A stretch of 64,000 nucleotides of DNA from Sphingomonas sp. BK345 (lineage in GTDB: Bacteria > Pseudomonadota > Alphaproteobacteria > Sphingomonadales > Sphingomonadaceae). Below are positions 9,082 through 17,427 of this stretch, piece after piece; the first letter of the stretch is position 1; every line of letters begins with the position of its first letter. Position numbers and translations under genes: made by a program. The notes beneath the pieces are model-generated. The model was not told where the DNA came from. It worked only from the letters and a program-made list of their open reading frames with translations, and did not search any database. The stretch lies in NCBI RefSeq assembly GCF_014193845.1, contig NZ_JACHZX010000001.1, forward strand, positions 434,001-498,000. Direction: 5' to 3'.

Positions 9082-9999
9082 TCACCTGTGGGCTCGATCC
9101 GCCAGTGCCTTTGACGGCTCGCCTTGATCATAGAATGGCACTGCTATGCGCTTGCTGTACGGTTTATTATCCTCGTCAAACTTGCCATGGGCGGTTTCTT
9201 TGGCGAGAAAGCCTTGTTGCTCGAACCACGGCGTCACGAGCAGGTGTGGAACGGCAAGTGCGGCGATACCGGCGAAGAGACCGCGCACTCCACTAGGGTC
9301 GAAACGCAGCAGAAGCGCTGCTACCGCTATGGCAAGCGCGAGCGCACCAACGAAGACTGGAGCTACCTTCCGGAGATAGTCCGAGGTGCTCGAGAAGCCG
9401 AGACGATCGCGGCGCTCTGCCGTTTGCGGCAGCGCGTGTAGGATCAGAAAGCCAAGCGTGAAGCCGACCAACGGCGGCAACAGCAGCACCGCCGCCATTC
9501 CGCCTCCCAGGCGCAGGTCGCCTCTGCGCCATGCCAGCGCCATCAGCCCAGCGGCCGTTAGCCCCCCCGCTACGGCGAGCAGCGGAGCGTAGGTCGGCAT
9601 GATGGACGACGGTCCACCCGCGGTTCGCAGTAAGGAGGCGCAACTGGCCACGTGGATCGTGGCCGGAGCGGCAATCAGCGCTATCCCACGCGCGGCCCGC
9701 TCGGCAAAGGATCCTCCCGGCGCGTCCTCCATGCCGAAGTGAACCGCTGAGGCGACGAGGAACGCCGGCAGCGCGACCGCCGGATCTGCGGTCCACCACA
9801 ACAACGTCGCCATTGACACGAGCCCATAGGCGGCGAGGAAGGTGCGGCGTCGCACCGGCTCGACGATTGCCAGGTCGCCCGCGCCGTGGACCATGCCGAC
9901 GACGCCGATCCCCAGGATCGCAAAAGCTAGCTGGACCGGTTCCGGCGCGAGGGCGGCTGCAACCGCTCCCGCAACCAGCCATGCGATGCCGCGGTTCAC
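9082..9999 (-). CDS. blh: Brp/Blh-family beta-carotene 15,15'-dioxygenase
   Basis: A 305-residue polytopic membrane protein that cleaves beta-carotene symmetrically to two molecules of retinal. The iron-binding histidine motifs of the family are visible: VHGAGDLAIVE (HGxxD), AVHFGMEDA, LHALPQTAERRD and AVPHLLVTPWFE. Its ATG overlaps the rhodopsin stop by four bases (ATGA), so it supplies chromophore from the same mRNA. A beta-carotene biosynthesis pathway must be encoded elsewhere. Confidence 0.9.
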   Translation of the reverse strand: MNRGIAWLVAGAVAAALAPEPVQLAFAILGIGVVGMVHGAGDLAIVEPVRRRTFLAAYGLVSMATLLWWTADPAVALPAFLVASAVHFGMEDAPGGSFAERAARGIALIAAPATIHVASCASLLRTAGGPSSIMPTYAPLLAVAGGLTAAGLMALAWRRGDLRLGGGMAAVLLLPPLVGFTLGFLILHALPQTAERRDRLGFSSTSDYLRKVAPVFVGALALAIAVAALLLRFDPSGVRGLFAGIAALAVPHLLVTPWFEQQGFLAKETAHGKFDEDNKPYSKRIAVPFYDQGEPSKALADRAHR

Positions 10000-10697
10000 G
10001 CGCGGCGTTCGTGATCGTGTAGCGCCTTGTCGAGGTTGCCCGCCGCGTAGAAGGCGTAGATCCCCTTGGCAACGATATCCATGACGAGGATGGCCCAGAC
10101 CGATGCGGCGTCGTTGATGATCTTGAGGCCCTCAGGCCCGATCAGGAAGACGATCGGGTACAGGAACCAGATCACGGTCAAGAAGGTGATGTTCTTGGCG
10201 TAAGCAGAGCCGATGGCGTGGCCACGCTCAAGCGCCATCGCGCGCAAGGGGACCCACAGGAGGTACAGGACGCCGACGAATGCCGCGCACGACCACAGAT
10301 ACCAGACCCACTTCACCACGGGCACCTCTGCCAGCGAGGAGATCAGGCCGGTGACGATCATCAGGACGTCAAGGACGATGATGGAGGTCAGGTAGCCGCC
10401 GACCTCACCGGTCTTGCCACGATCGTGGAACGCCGTCAGGACCAGACCTGACAGCAGAATAGGGGTCGTCACCGACCAGTCGGCGTAGCGAGCGAGATAA
10501 GTCGCAGAGCCGTCGGTCTTGAGCAATGTCCCGATGCCAAACGCCATCGCGAGGTAGGCCGTCGCAGCGATGAAGGGGACGGTTGCATGCAGGAGCGTGT
10601 GATGTCGCGATGGAGGGGCTTTACTGCCCTTCGCGTATATCGCCAGCGAGGCGAGTGACATGACCGCGAACCCGATCATGAAGGCAGTCTGATCCAT
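9996..10697 (-). CDS. microbial rhodopsin with DTG motif (proton-pump type)
   Basis: A 233-residue seven-helix retinal protein. Helix C reads RYADWSVTTPILLSG, giving Arg70, counter-ion/proton acceptor Asp73, Thr77 and, at the cytoplasmic donor position of bacteriorhodopsin Asp96, Gly84: a DTG motif. Helix G has Asp207 and the Schiff-base Lys211 in MDIVAKGIY. Leu at the proteorhodopsin-105 position suggests green absorption. Helix B lacks the proteorhodopsin His75 equivalent (AATAYLAM). I chose the ATG opening MDQTAFMIGF because AAGGAT precedes it; a longer reading to 10757 adds 20 unlikely residues. Confidence 0.93.
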   Translation of the reverse strand: MDQTAFMIGFAVMSLASLAIYAKGSKAPPSRHHTLLHATVPFIAATAYLAMAFGIGTLLKTDGSATYLARYADWSVTTPILLSGLVLTAFHDRGKTGEVGGYLTSIIVLDVLMIVTGLISSLAEVPVVKWVWYLWSCAAFVGVLYLLWVPLRAMALERGHAIGSAYAKNITFLTVIWFLYPIVFLIGPEGLKIINDAASVWAILVMDIVAKGIYAFYAAGNLDKALHDHERRA

Positions 10698-10759
10698 AGA
10701 AGCGATCCTTCTCAGAGCTGACCTCGTGCCAGACCCACCGCCCCTAACGCAGATCATAT

Positions 10760-10800
10760 TATACGATGCCAGACATGCTTTGAAATAAATCCCTTGGAGA
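10760..10800 (-). promoter_or_regulatory. candidate promoter of the rhodopsin-blh operon
   Basis: On the minus strand a TATAAT hexamer (complement of attata near 10757-10762) lies about 60 bases before the rhodopsin ATG. A TTTCAA-like hexamer stands 16 bases further upstream, in an unusually A+T-rich patch. The spacing fits a sigma-70-type promoter, but the -35 match is poor. Confidence 0.35.
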
Positions 10801-10848
10801 TTTACGAGCCGCTCTCGCTCACATCACGACCCTTCGTTTGACGCGCGA

Positions 10849-11379
10849 TTATGGTGTTCGCGCATGGAGCGCGTGAGCGGGTGCTCCGAGTGCGGCCGCA
10901 CGAGCGACAAGGCTTGCTGTCATGAAGGTCGTCCCTTGCGCCATGAAGCGGCGTGGCGTGGTGCCAAGGGAGTCGTTCGCATCTTGGGGAAAATGCGAGG
11001 CATCAAGGTAGCTGCTGTCGATACGGTCATATGTTTGCATTTCGCCCGAACTGAGAAGCCCGATGGATGAACGGAGGAAGCGCGCGCGTCGAAGCAGCAA
11101 CTTCGGCGGCATCCCAGGCGCATATGTAGCGACATAGCGAAGCGTAGCCGACGAAAGCGCGAGCCGATCCGCCGCGTCGGCGATCTCGATTACTCCGTCG
11201 ACCAGCATGATCTCTGTGAAGCGCCTGACGATGTCGTCATAAGGATGCTCATCGGCGAATAAGGGGGTCAAGATCGCGTCCAACGTGGCGGCGAGCTCCC
11301 TCGCATCGGCAAGCGCCACAAGTGAGTTGAGCAGTCGATCGGAAAGCGCTTCGCTCTTGATCGCACCAAGCGGTGACAC
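10849..11379 (-). pseudogene. AraC-type regulator lacking its N-terminal domain
   Basis: The 176 residues from a GTG contain the C-terminal double helix-turn-helix of an AraC protein: IADAADRLALSSATLRYVAT, GMPPKLLLRRARFL and DSSYLDASHF with LGTTPRRF. In frame upstream to about 11455 the reading continues as GIQVGVGLTALGWIRLVPLS, the end of the usual N-terminal domain, and then meets a stop. About 100 residues of a full-length regulator are therefore gone. It precedes the rhodopsin gene on the same strand. Either a remnant or a short DNA-binding protein. Confidence 0.6.
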
Positions 11380-11645
11380 CCGATTGTGGAACGCGGAGGA
11401 GGAAAGCGGGACGAGCCTGATCCAACCTAGGGCGGTCAGGCCGACGCCGACCTGGATACCCCCGCTTCAGCGTGTCGAGCCAACCTTCCAACTACCGCCC
11501 TTCGTTCATCATGTCCGCCGGCGACAGCGGGCTACCTGAACTCCGCGCAGCGTGAAACAGGCCTCCGGATGACGGGTTAGAAAGCACAAGTATGCGCTGA
11601 AATCTCGCGTGGCTCCCAAAGTGACAAGCAAACCCATACAGAAAC
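11380..11645. other. gap holding the decayed 5' part of the AraC gene
   Basis: Positions 11380-11455 still encode, on the minus strand, the end of the AraC N-terminal domain. The rest up to the membrane-protein stop at 11646 shows no recognisable gene. Confidence 0.4.
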
Positions 11646-12431
11646 TTATCGGGGACCAAGAATCAACGCGAAGATTAGGAGCGTAAGCGCACCGACAGCG
11701 ATCACCGTCCAACTGCGCTGGATGACGAACACCTTCGGCGCATCCGGCCCTCGAGCCGCGAAACCGACGGAGATGAAGCCGGCCAGCCCTCCGAGGCTGG
11801 AAGCTGCGGCGGACATGATCGTGATGAACCATCCGACCGGATTGAGCAGGCCGACCAACGCCGCGCCCAACCCAGATGCCAGGTAGAAGGAATGTGCGAT
11901 CCTGCGACGGGCGGGCCTCGTCTGTGCCCCCGATCCGAGCATATCGTTGAGCGCGCGGATGCCAGCTCTCACCAGAAGGATGTAGACCAAGACACCAACA
12001 ACGATCTCACCCATTCGCCAAGCGCGCGCCATCGGCAGCCAGGAGAGAGAACCGCCCGGCGCGGTACCAAGATCGCCGACGCCCGTGACGCCAGAGAAGC
12101 ACAGATATCCCACCACGACGAACGCCTCTCCGAGCCAGATTAACCAGAGCACGAGGCGGGCATGGTCATCTCGCGCTCGGCGCCACAGGAGGAGCGCGCC
12201 AAGCGACAGCGCGACATTGACCAGGACGCCGGCTACAGCGACGAGAGCGTCAGGCCAGCGGTCTAACCCTTCGCATTGGACGTAGAAGGCGCCGACCGCA
12301 GCGGTCTTGCCGCCCTGGAGTACGCACGCAGCGGCGTGGCCACCGATCTCGTGCCACATCGTCAGCAAGGGCATGAGCAGCATGCCCCACCCCGCCATCG
12401 TGAGCCAATCGACTTGCTGCTTCGTCGTCAC
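11646..12431 (-). CDS. polytopic membrane protein with HEIGGH (M50-like) motif
   Basis: A 261-residue protein with about six to seven hydrophobic helices. The first helix ends in LLTMWHEIGGHAAA, an HExxH zinc-protease motif placed as in site-2 (M50) proteases. ALVAVAGVLVNVALSLG resembles the M50 segment that follows a GP(A/L)AN motif. The second M50 zinc ligand motif (NxxPxxxxDG) is not evident, so proteolytic activity is doubtful. GTG start preceded by GAGGAGA. No functional neighbours. Confidence 0.6.
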   Translation of the reverse strand: MTTKQQVDWLTMAGWGMLLMPLLTMWHEIGGHAAACVLQGGKTAAVGAFYVQCEGLDRWPDALVAVAGVLVNVALSLGALLLWRRARDDHARLVLWLIWLGEAFVVVGYLCFSGVTGVGDLGTAPGGSLSWLPMARAWRMGEIVVGVLVYILLVRAGIRALNDMLGSGAQTRPARRRIAHSFYLASGLGAALVGLLNPVGWFITIMSAAASSLGGLAGFISVGFAARGPDAPKVFVIQRSWTVIAVGALTLLIFALILGPR

Positions 12432-12909
12432 ACCAACCCCAATCTCCTCGCCTTGCGGAGCAGCTTAGTGTGCAGGCGTTTACGGGCAAGCGGCCGAAGA
12501 ACCGCTTCGGCAATGAAGTGGCAAGTCAGTTGGGTGCCATGATGGTCTCACACGATTGACGGCTGGCCGACGAGACCGCGGAGGCGATCGGCAGCGTGAA
12601 TTGCAAAGGCCCACAATCGGTCACTTGTAGGGTTCTGATCGGCTCCCGACTTCCGTCTCTCGTTCATGTCGAAACATGGGCTACGCTCGTCAACAGGACC
12701 CGCCCGCGACCTTGAACCCGTAAGGAGCGCAACCGCAATCTTGCTGCCCTGCGTCAGCGTGGCTATCCGACCGACCACGCTGAGCACCGCTGACGACGTT
12801 GGTGAATAACCGAGCTTCAAGCCGTGCGCGATCTCGTTGAGAACTCCCGCCTGACCAAGGGAGCGCGGCATCCAGCCATCTCGGAAGAAAACAAAAGAAG
12901 TCGGCTAAT
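12432..12909. other. intergenic region with degenerate repeat, no gene
   Basis: This is about 480 bases. A minus-strand open frame at 12548-12871 has no recognisable domain. It overlaps degenerate copies of the left-half repeat (atcggtcacttgtagg near 12613 and cgtctctcgttcatgtcg near 12653). I see nothing else. Confidence 0.45.
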
Positions 12910-15069
12910 CTAAGTGCGTCCCTGAGCCAGTACGAAGGCCAGCACATCCGCCCATTGCGCGTCGGTTTGCTGGCGGGTCGAGCCGAGACCATGACCGGCG
13001 TCGAAGTCTACGCGCAGCAGCACCGGACCGCCGGTTGACGCATGCTGCAGCCGGGCAGCGAACTTTGCCGGGTGCCAGGGTGCGACGCGCGGATCGGTCA
13101 TCCCCGTCAACGCCAGCACCGCGGGGTAGCGGACGCCCTCCTTGATCTTATGATAGGCGTCCATCGCCACCAGGCCGCGGTACTCGGCCCCGTCTGACGG
13201 ATCACCGAACTCGGGGAAGTTGGGGGCGCTGTTCTGTTCCACCCCGGCGCGAGCGGTGTTGGTCCAGCCGACGTTGTCGATCGCGGCAGCGAAGAGGTCG
13301 GGCCGCTCGACCAGTGCGTTGCCGACCGCGATCCCGCCCGCTGAGGTCCCCATGATCGTCAGGCGTTTCGGAGACGTCCACCCTGCCCTTATGACAGCCT
13401 CGCTACCGTCGATGAAATCGCGCCACGTGTTCGGCTTGTTGGCCTTCTGTCCCGCGCGCCACCAGGGCGAGCCATACTCGCCGCCGCCACGCGCGTGGAC
13501 CTCGAACATGACGCCTCCTCGCTCGAGAAAGGCGATCGAGCGCGGTGAGAACAAGGGTGATGCGGAGATGCCGTAGCTCGAGTAGCACTGCCCCAGCGCC
13601 GGGGCCGAGCCGTCGCGCTTCAGTCCGCGCTTGGCGATGATCGACACCGGCACCTTGGTACCGTCCCGCGCGGTCGCGATCAGGCGCGTCGACTCATAAG
13701 GCGCGGTGGAGAAGCTCGGGCGTGGGCTCAGCCCCGTGTCGACGAGGCTTCCACCTGGCTGCCAGCGGTAAATGGCGAAAGGCTCAACCCAGCCAGCCAT
13801 GCGGACGTCCACGCCATCCTGATCCGTCGACCCGAAGAGTGCGTAGATGCCCGCGTCGAAGGGCATCTTGATATCAGTGACGCCGCCCTCAGGGGCAAGA
13901 CGATGGAGCGTCATCGGTCCGCCGTTCTGGCGCGCGAAATAGACGCCGTCGCGCGTGGCTACCAGGCCGGCGTCCGCCGTCTCGATCGGTGTCTTGGCCT
14001 CCGCAACGACGATCTCCGCGCGGGAGAGGTCAGGCGCCGTCGCGGAAGTACGAAGGATGCGGCCCAGCGGGGCTCCCTTCTCCGACACGAGGTAGACGTC
14101 ACGCCCACGCAGCGTGAAGCCGGTCACCTGGTCCTCCAGCCGCGCGATCGCGCGCCACCGCGCGCGCCCGGTAACGGCCTCGGCGAGTGGCGCCGCGAGC
14201 AGCGCGTTCTCGCGTCGCACGCCGCCGTACGGCAGAAGAAGCGCGATGTCGGATCCCGGGGTCGTGACGACGAAGGGAAAATCGATCGGCAGCAGCTTGT
14301 AGCCGTCGAGCGTGTCACCCCCACTCGCGATCCGCACATCCTGCCGCGGATCGGTACCCAGTCGATGCAGCCAGGATACCGTGTTGAGTAGATAATCGGG
14401 CGCGCCGCGCACGGCACCCTCGCGGCCGCGCGTGTAGAAGAAGCCCGATCCGTCCGGCAGCCACTGCGGGCTCGCAAAGCGAGCGCGGTCCATGGTCTCC
14501 GGGAAGTGCGTTCCGTCAGCCACGCGCATCACGCGGGCGACGGACTCCTCCGATCCGGCCGGCGACAAGCCATAGGCGACCAGACCGCCATCGTCGGAGG
14601 CGCGCCACCAGTCGAGGCTCATGTGCGCGCCGTCGGCCCCCGCTGTCGCCTCGGGATCGACGAGCAGTCTCTTCTCGGCACCGGTACGATCGACGACGTA
14701 GAGCTTGGGAACACTAGCGCCGCTCGGTCGAAACTCAACGAACGTGGCGGTGCCCGCCCGTTGGATCCGCGAGGCGATCGGCAGCTCGCCGGTCAGCTCG
14801 CCGATGCGACGCAGCAGCGCGTCGTGTCCGGGCAGCGCATCAAGCGCGCGCCGTGCGTACGCACCCTGGGCGCGCATCCAAGAGGCCCAGTCCGGGTCCT
14901 TCGGGTCCTCCATCCATCGATAGGGATCGCGCAGCGTGTAACCCAAGCGCGTGTCGACGGCGTCCACCCGCTTCGCTGCAGGTGGCTTGGCCGCCTGCCC
15001 ACATGCACCATGCGAGAGTGACAGCAGCGACGTCACAGACGCAGACATGAGGAAATCACGACGATCCAT
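12910..15069 (-). CDS. S9A prolyl oligopeptidase family serine peptidase, TAT-exported
   Basis: A 719-residue peptidase. The N-terminus MDRRDFLMSASVTSLLSLSH is a twin-arginine-like signal (RRDFL), so it acts in the periplasm. An N-terminal seven-bladed propeller (about 30-440) precedes the alpha/beta-hydrolase domain. The nucleophile lies in MGTSAGGIAVGNAL, Asp in TGMTDPRVAPWHP, and His in FDAGHGLGS. S9A enzymes cut short peptides after proline, though in some relatives the specificity differs. Length is normal for the family. Monocistronic. Confidence 0.9.
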   Translation of the reverse strand: MDRRDFLMSASVTSLLSLSHGACGQAAKPPAAKRVDAVDTRLGYTLRDPYRWMEDPKDPDWASWMRAQGAYARRALDALPGHDALLRRIGELTGELPIASRIQRAGTATFVEFRPSGASVPKLYVVDRTGAEKRLLVDPEATAGADGAHMSLDWWRASDDGGLVAYGLSPAGSEESVARVMRVADGTHFPETMDRARFASPQWLPDGSGFFYTRGREGAVRGAPDYLLNTVSWLHRLGTDPRQDVRIASGGDTLDGYKLLPIDFPFVVTTPGSDIALLLPYGGVRRENALLAAPLAEAVTGRARWRAIARLEDQVTGFTLRGRDVYLVSEKGAPLGRILRTSATAPDLSRAEIVVAEAKTPIETADAGLVATRDGVYFARQNGGPMTLHRLAPEGGVTDIKMPFDAGIYALFGSTDQDGVDVRMAGWVEPFAIYRWQPGGSLVDTGLSPRPSFSTAPYESTRLIATARDGTKVPVSIIAKRGLKRDGSAPALGQCYSSYGISASPLFSPRSIAFLERGGVMFEVHARGGGEYGSPWWRAGQKANKPNTWRDFIDGSEAVIRAGWTSPKRLTIMGTSAGGIAVGNALVERPDLFAAAIDNVGWTNTARAGVEQNSAPNFPEFGDPSDGAEYRGLVAMDAYHKIKEGVRYPAVLALTGMTDPRVAPWHPAKFAARLQHASTGGPVLLRVDFDAGHGLGSTRQQTDAQWADVLAFVLAQGRT

Positions 15070-15337
15070 ATGCAGCCCCCGCTACATGTCGGCGCGGCTA
15101 TGACGTCGTGAGCCGACAATCTACCTCGATCACGACGATGCTGACACAGCGCTTCAACTTAGTCGATGGGTTCGATGAGGTGCAGGACGGACCGGTCATC
15201 TGTTCATGTTCTATGATCGAGAACATCGATCGAACGTCCCGGAGTCGTAGCCGGTGCCTGATGGTGGCCATCGCGGCCGACTTGGAAGTCGGCATGCAAG
15301 GTCTTGGCCCGCGCCCATCCTGGTGTATGACCCTGCT

Positions 15338-16228
15338 ATGTTCCGCGACGCCGCTGCAAACATTGCTGCCCACGCCGCCCCTCCGGAGTCCGATCCAGCT
15401 GAAGCTGGCGCACTCGACTTTGTCGTCATCGACGTCGAGACTGCCTGCTCCCGCGTCAGCAGCATCTGTCAGATCGGTATCGTCGGCTTTCGCGGCGGCG
15501 CGGTCGCATTCGAGTACGAAACCCTGCTCGACCCGCGGGATCACTTCAGCAGCTTCAACACCCGCATCCACGGCATCGCCGCCGGCCATGTCGCAGGCAA
15601 GCCGTGCTTTGCCGACGTGTACGACGTCGTCCATGGCCACCTTGCCGGGCGAACCACGGTTGCGCATTCCTACTTCGACAAAGGTGCCCTGGCGGCGGCC
15701 TGCCGCGTGCACGACCGGAGGATGGTCGAGACGACCTGGCTTGATAGCGTCCGCGTCGCTAAACGTGCTTGGCCCGAACTCACCAGCCATAAGCTCAACG
15801 TGGTGTCGGGACACCTAGGCATACCGCTCCGCCACCACGATGCCCTGAGTGACGCTCGCGCCGCGGGTATGATCGTTGTTAAGGCGATCGAGAGTACCGG
15901 CATACCGCTCGCGGGCTGGGTAACGCGCCCGGCAGAGCGACGCGCCGCTCCGGCGCCGCCGCCCGCGGCGAGCGGTCCGCTCAAGGGTCATCGGGTGGCC
16001 ATCTTGGGCCAGCCTCGCAACGGCCCGCTTGCGAACCGGCTAGCGGGCGGTGGTGGGCGTATCGTCGCGAGCGTCGGCAGCACGACCACGATTCTTGCCG
16101 TCGTCGGCGAGGAACCGTTCGGCTATGCACGGTACGATGCGCAGTTCCGGCGCGCTTTAGAATTGCAACAGTCAGGCCGCGCCATCCGGATCATGTCTGA
16201 GCGCGAGATTCTAAAGTTTCTCGCCTAG
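15338..16228 (+). CDS. DEDDh 3'-5' exonuclease (DnaQ-like) with C-terminal BRCT domain
   Basis: A 296-residue protein from the ATG opening MFRDAAANIA. The exonuclease domain (about 20-190) shows FVVIDVETA (Exo I), a central HSYFDKG segment, and HHDALSDARAAG (Exo III, with His before Asp). After a proline-rich linker, residues 220-296 form a BRCT-like domain (LKGHRVAILGQP, GGRIVASVGSTTTILAV, ARALELQ-type helix, SEREILKFL). This layout resembles bacterial epsilon-like nucleases used in repair rather than the replicase subunit. A longer reading to 15254 has no support. Confidence 0.82.
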   Translation: MFRDAAANIAAHAAPPESDPAEAGALDFVVIDVETACSRVSSICQIGIVGFRGGAVAFEYETLLDPRDHFSSFNTRIHGIAAGHVAGKPCFADVYDVVHGHLAGRTTVAHSYFDKGALAAACRVHDRRMVETTWLDSVRVAKRAWPELTSHKLNVVSGHLGIPLRHHDALSDARAAGMIVVKAIESTGIPLAGWVTRPAERRAAPAPPPAASGPLKGHRVAILGQPRNGPLANRLAGGGGRIVASVGSTTTILAVVGEEPFGYARYDAQFRRALELQQSGRAIRIMSEREILKFLA

Positions 16229-16429
16229 CGTCGACGCGAAACTGTGGCCTCCCCGATCTGACACCCGAGCAGCTACGTTTCATCGATCACGTGACGCCGG
16301 AGCAGCGACGATCTTCCGTCGAGTGAGCCGAGCGAGAGGCGTCACGCTGGTGCGGTCCGCCTCACGACGACCTCGAGGTAGCTCACGTCGGTCGCCGACG
16401 CGTGTGCATGGCACGATCACCGGCTGCTC

Positions 16430-17086
16430 TCAGGCGCAGCAGCGCTTGTGCTTCTTGCCTGATCCACACGGGCACGGATCGTTCCGGCCGATCTTCGCCG
16501 CCATCATCGTGGACGGCGCTATGCGCGCCGCTTCCAGAGAACGATCAGACACCGCGTACAGGCGGAGCACCGCGTCTGTTAGGTCCCTAACGACATGGTC
16601 CTGGAGTGCGTTAATCTCCACGCTGTCCAGGTCGCTCTCGTTGCGGGCAATCTTGATGAGCGTCTCCAAGCGCGACCACGGCTGCGACAAAGATCCATCG
16701 CTCGCCAGCGCGCTCCACGCATCCGGCCGCAATGCTACCGCTTCCGCAAAGCCTTCGACCCAGTCTTCCCAGAGCAGCTCTCGATCCCGCTCGTCGACGT
16801 CGAGGATCGGTTGGAATTTGCCGCGGGCAAGGTCGCGGGCGATCTCTGACTGGCGCGCCAATACCGCCGAGGCAAACCACTGCACGTCGAGCGGATCCTC
16901 GAAGGGCGGCACGCCTTCAGTCTCCGGTCCCCATATGATCTGCATCCACTCGTTCGCCGGCGCGGTTTGCGGGGACACAAGCAGCCCGGTCAGAAAGCCG
17001 TCGAGTTCAGTCAGTAGCATTGGCTGCTCGACCGGAAGGTCCGCAAGCGCGCCATCCAGGCGCCGAAAACGCGAAGGAGGTCGCAT
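16430..17086 (-). CDS. UPF0149 / YecA-family protein with C-terminal SEC-C motif
   Basis: About 218 residues. The N-terminal two thirds form the helical YecA/UPF0149 domain (LDGFLTGLLVSPQ, then WVEGFAEAVAL). The last 20 residues are a SEC-C zinc-binding motif, KIGRNDPCPCGSGKKHKRCC, as at the end of SecA. The E. coli homologue YecA associates with ribosomes and SecA-like partners. The ATG overlaps the stop of the upstream small gene (TGATG), so the two are coupled. Confidence 0.87.
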   Translation of the reverse strand: MRPPSRFRRLDGALADLPVEQPMLLTELDGFLTGLLVSPQTAPANEWMQIIWGPETEGVPPFEDPLDVQWFASAVLARQSEIARDLARGKFQPILDVDERDRELLWEDWVEGFAEAVALRPDAWSALASDGSLSQPWSRLETLIKIARNESDLDSVEINALQDHVVRDLTDAVLRLYAVSDRSLEAARIAPSTMMAAKIGRNDPCPCGSGKKHKRCCA

Positions 17087-17283
17087 CACAAGCTGATATG
17101 ACGTCGACGCATTTCGTCCTGCGTCATCTCGCGCAATGGGCTGGGGTCTCTGTCGACAAAGATGTCGGCGAGATCGAGCAGATCCTCGTCGCCTAGAGCC
17201 GCTATCGACGCTTCTATGGCTGCAACGCGATCGAACATGCGTTCGACCCTCGCTTCGTGGCGCTTGATCTGTAATCTGAGCAT
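17086..17283 (-). CDS. small hypothetical protein upstream of YecA
   Basis: A 65-residue, highly charged, probably helical protein (MLRLQIKRHEARVERMFDRV, later DLADIFVDRDPSPLREM). I do not recognise a family. Support for it being real is the one-base stop/start overlap with the YecA gene and the absence of any competing frame. The start could also be TTG two codons upstream; no clear ribosome-binding site is visible. Confidence 0.5.
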   Translation of the reverse strand: MLRLQIKRHEARVERMFDRVAAIEASIAALGDEDLLDLADIFVDRDPSPLREMTQDEMRRRHISL

Positions 17284-17427
17284 GTGCAACCGCTAGCAGG
17301 ATCGATGGCGATGACCAGTCACCCGTCGTGATGTGGGTGGATCACCCTCTTGGCGACTTTCCCTTTAACCGGGTCGACCTGCGGTTTGATGTCTCTAAAA
17401 AGTTGGTGCCGCGATTTTGAGGTTCGA

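Noticed and set aside
12548..12871. A 107-codon minus-strand frame
   Set aside because: No signal, domain or ribosome-binding site. Part of it is the degenerate intergenic repeat, so I treat the region as non-coding.
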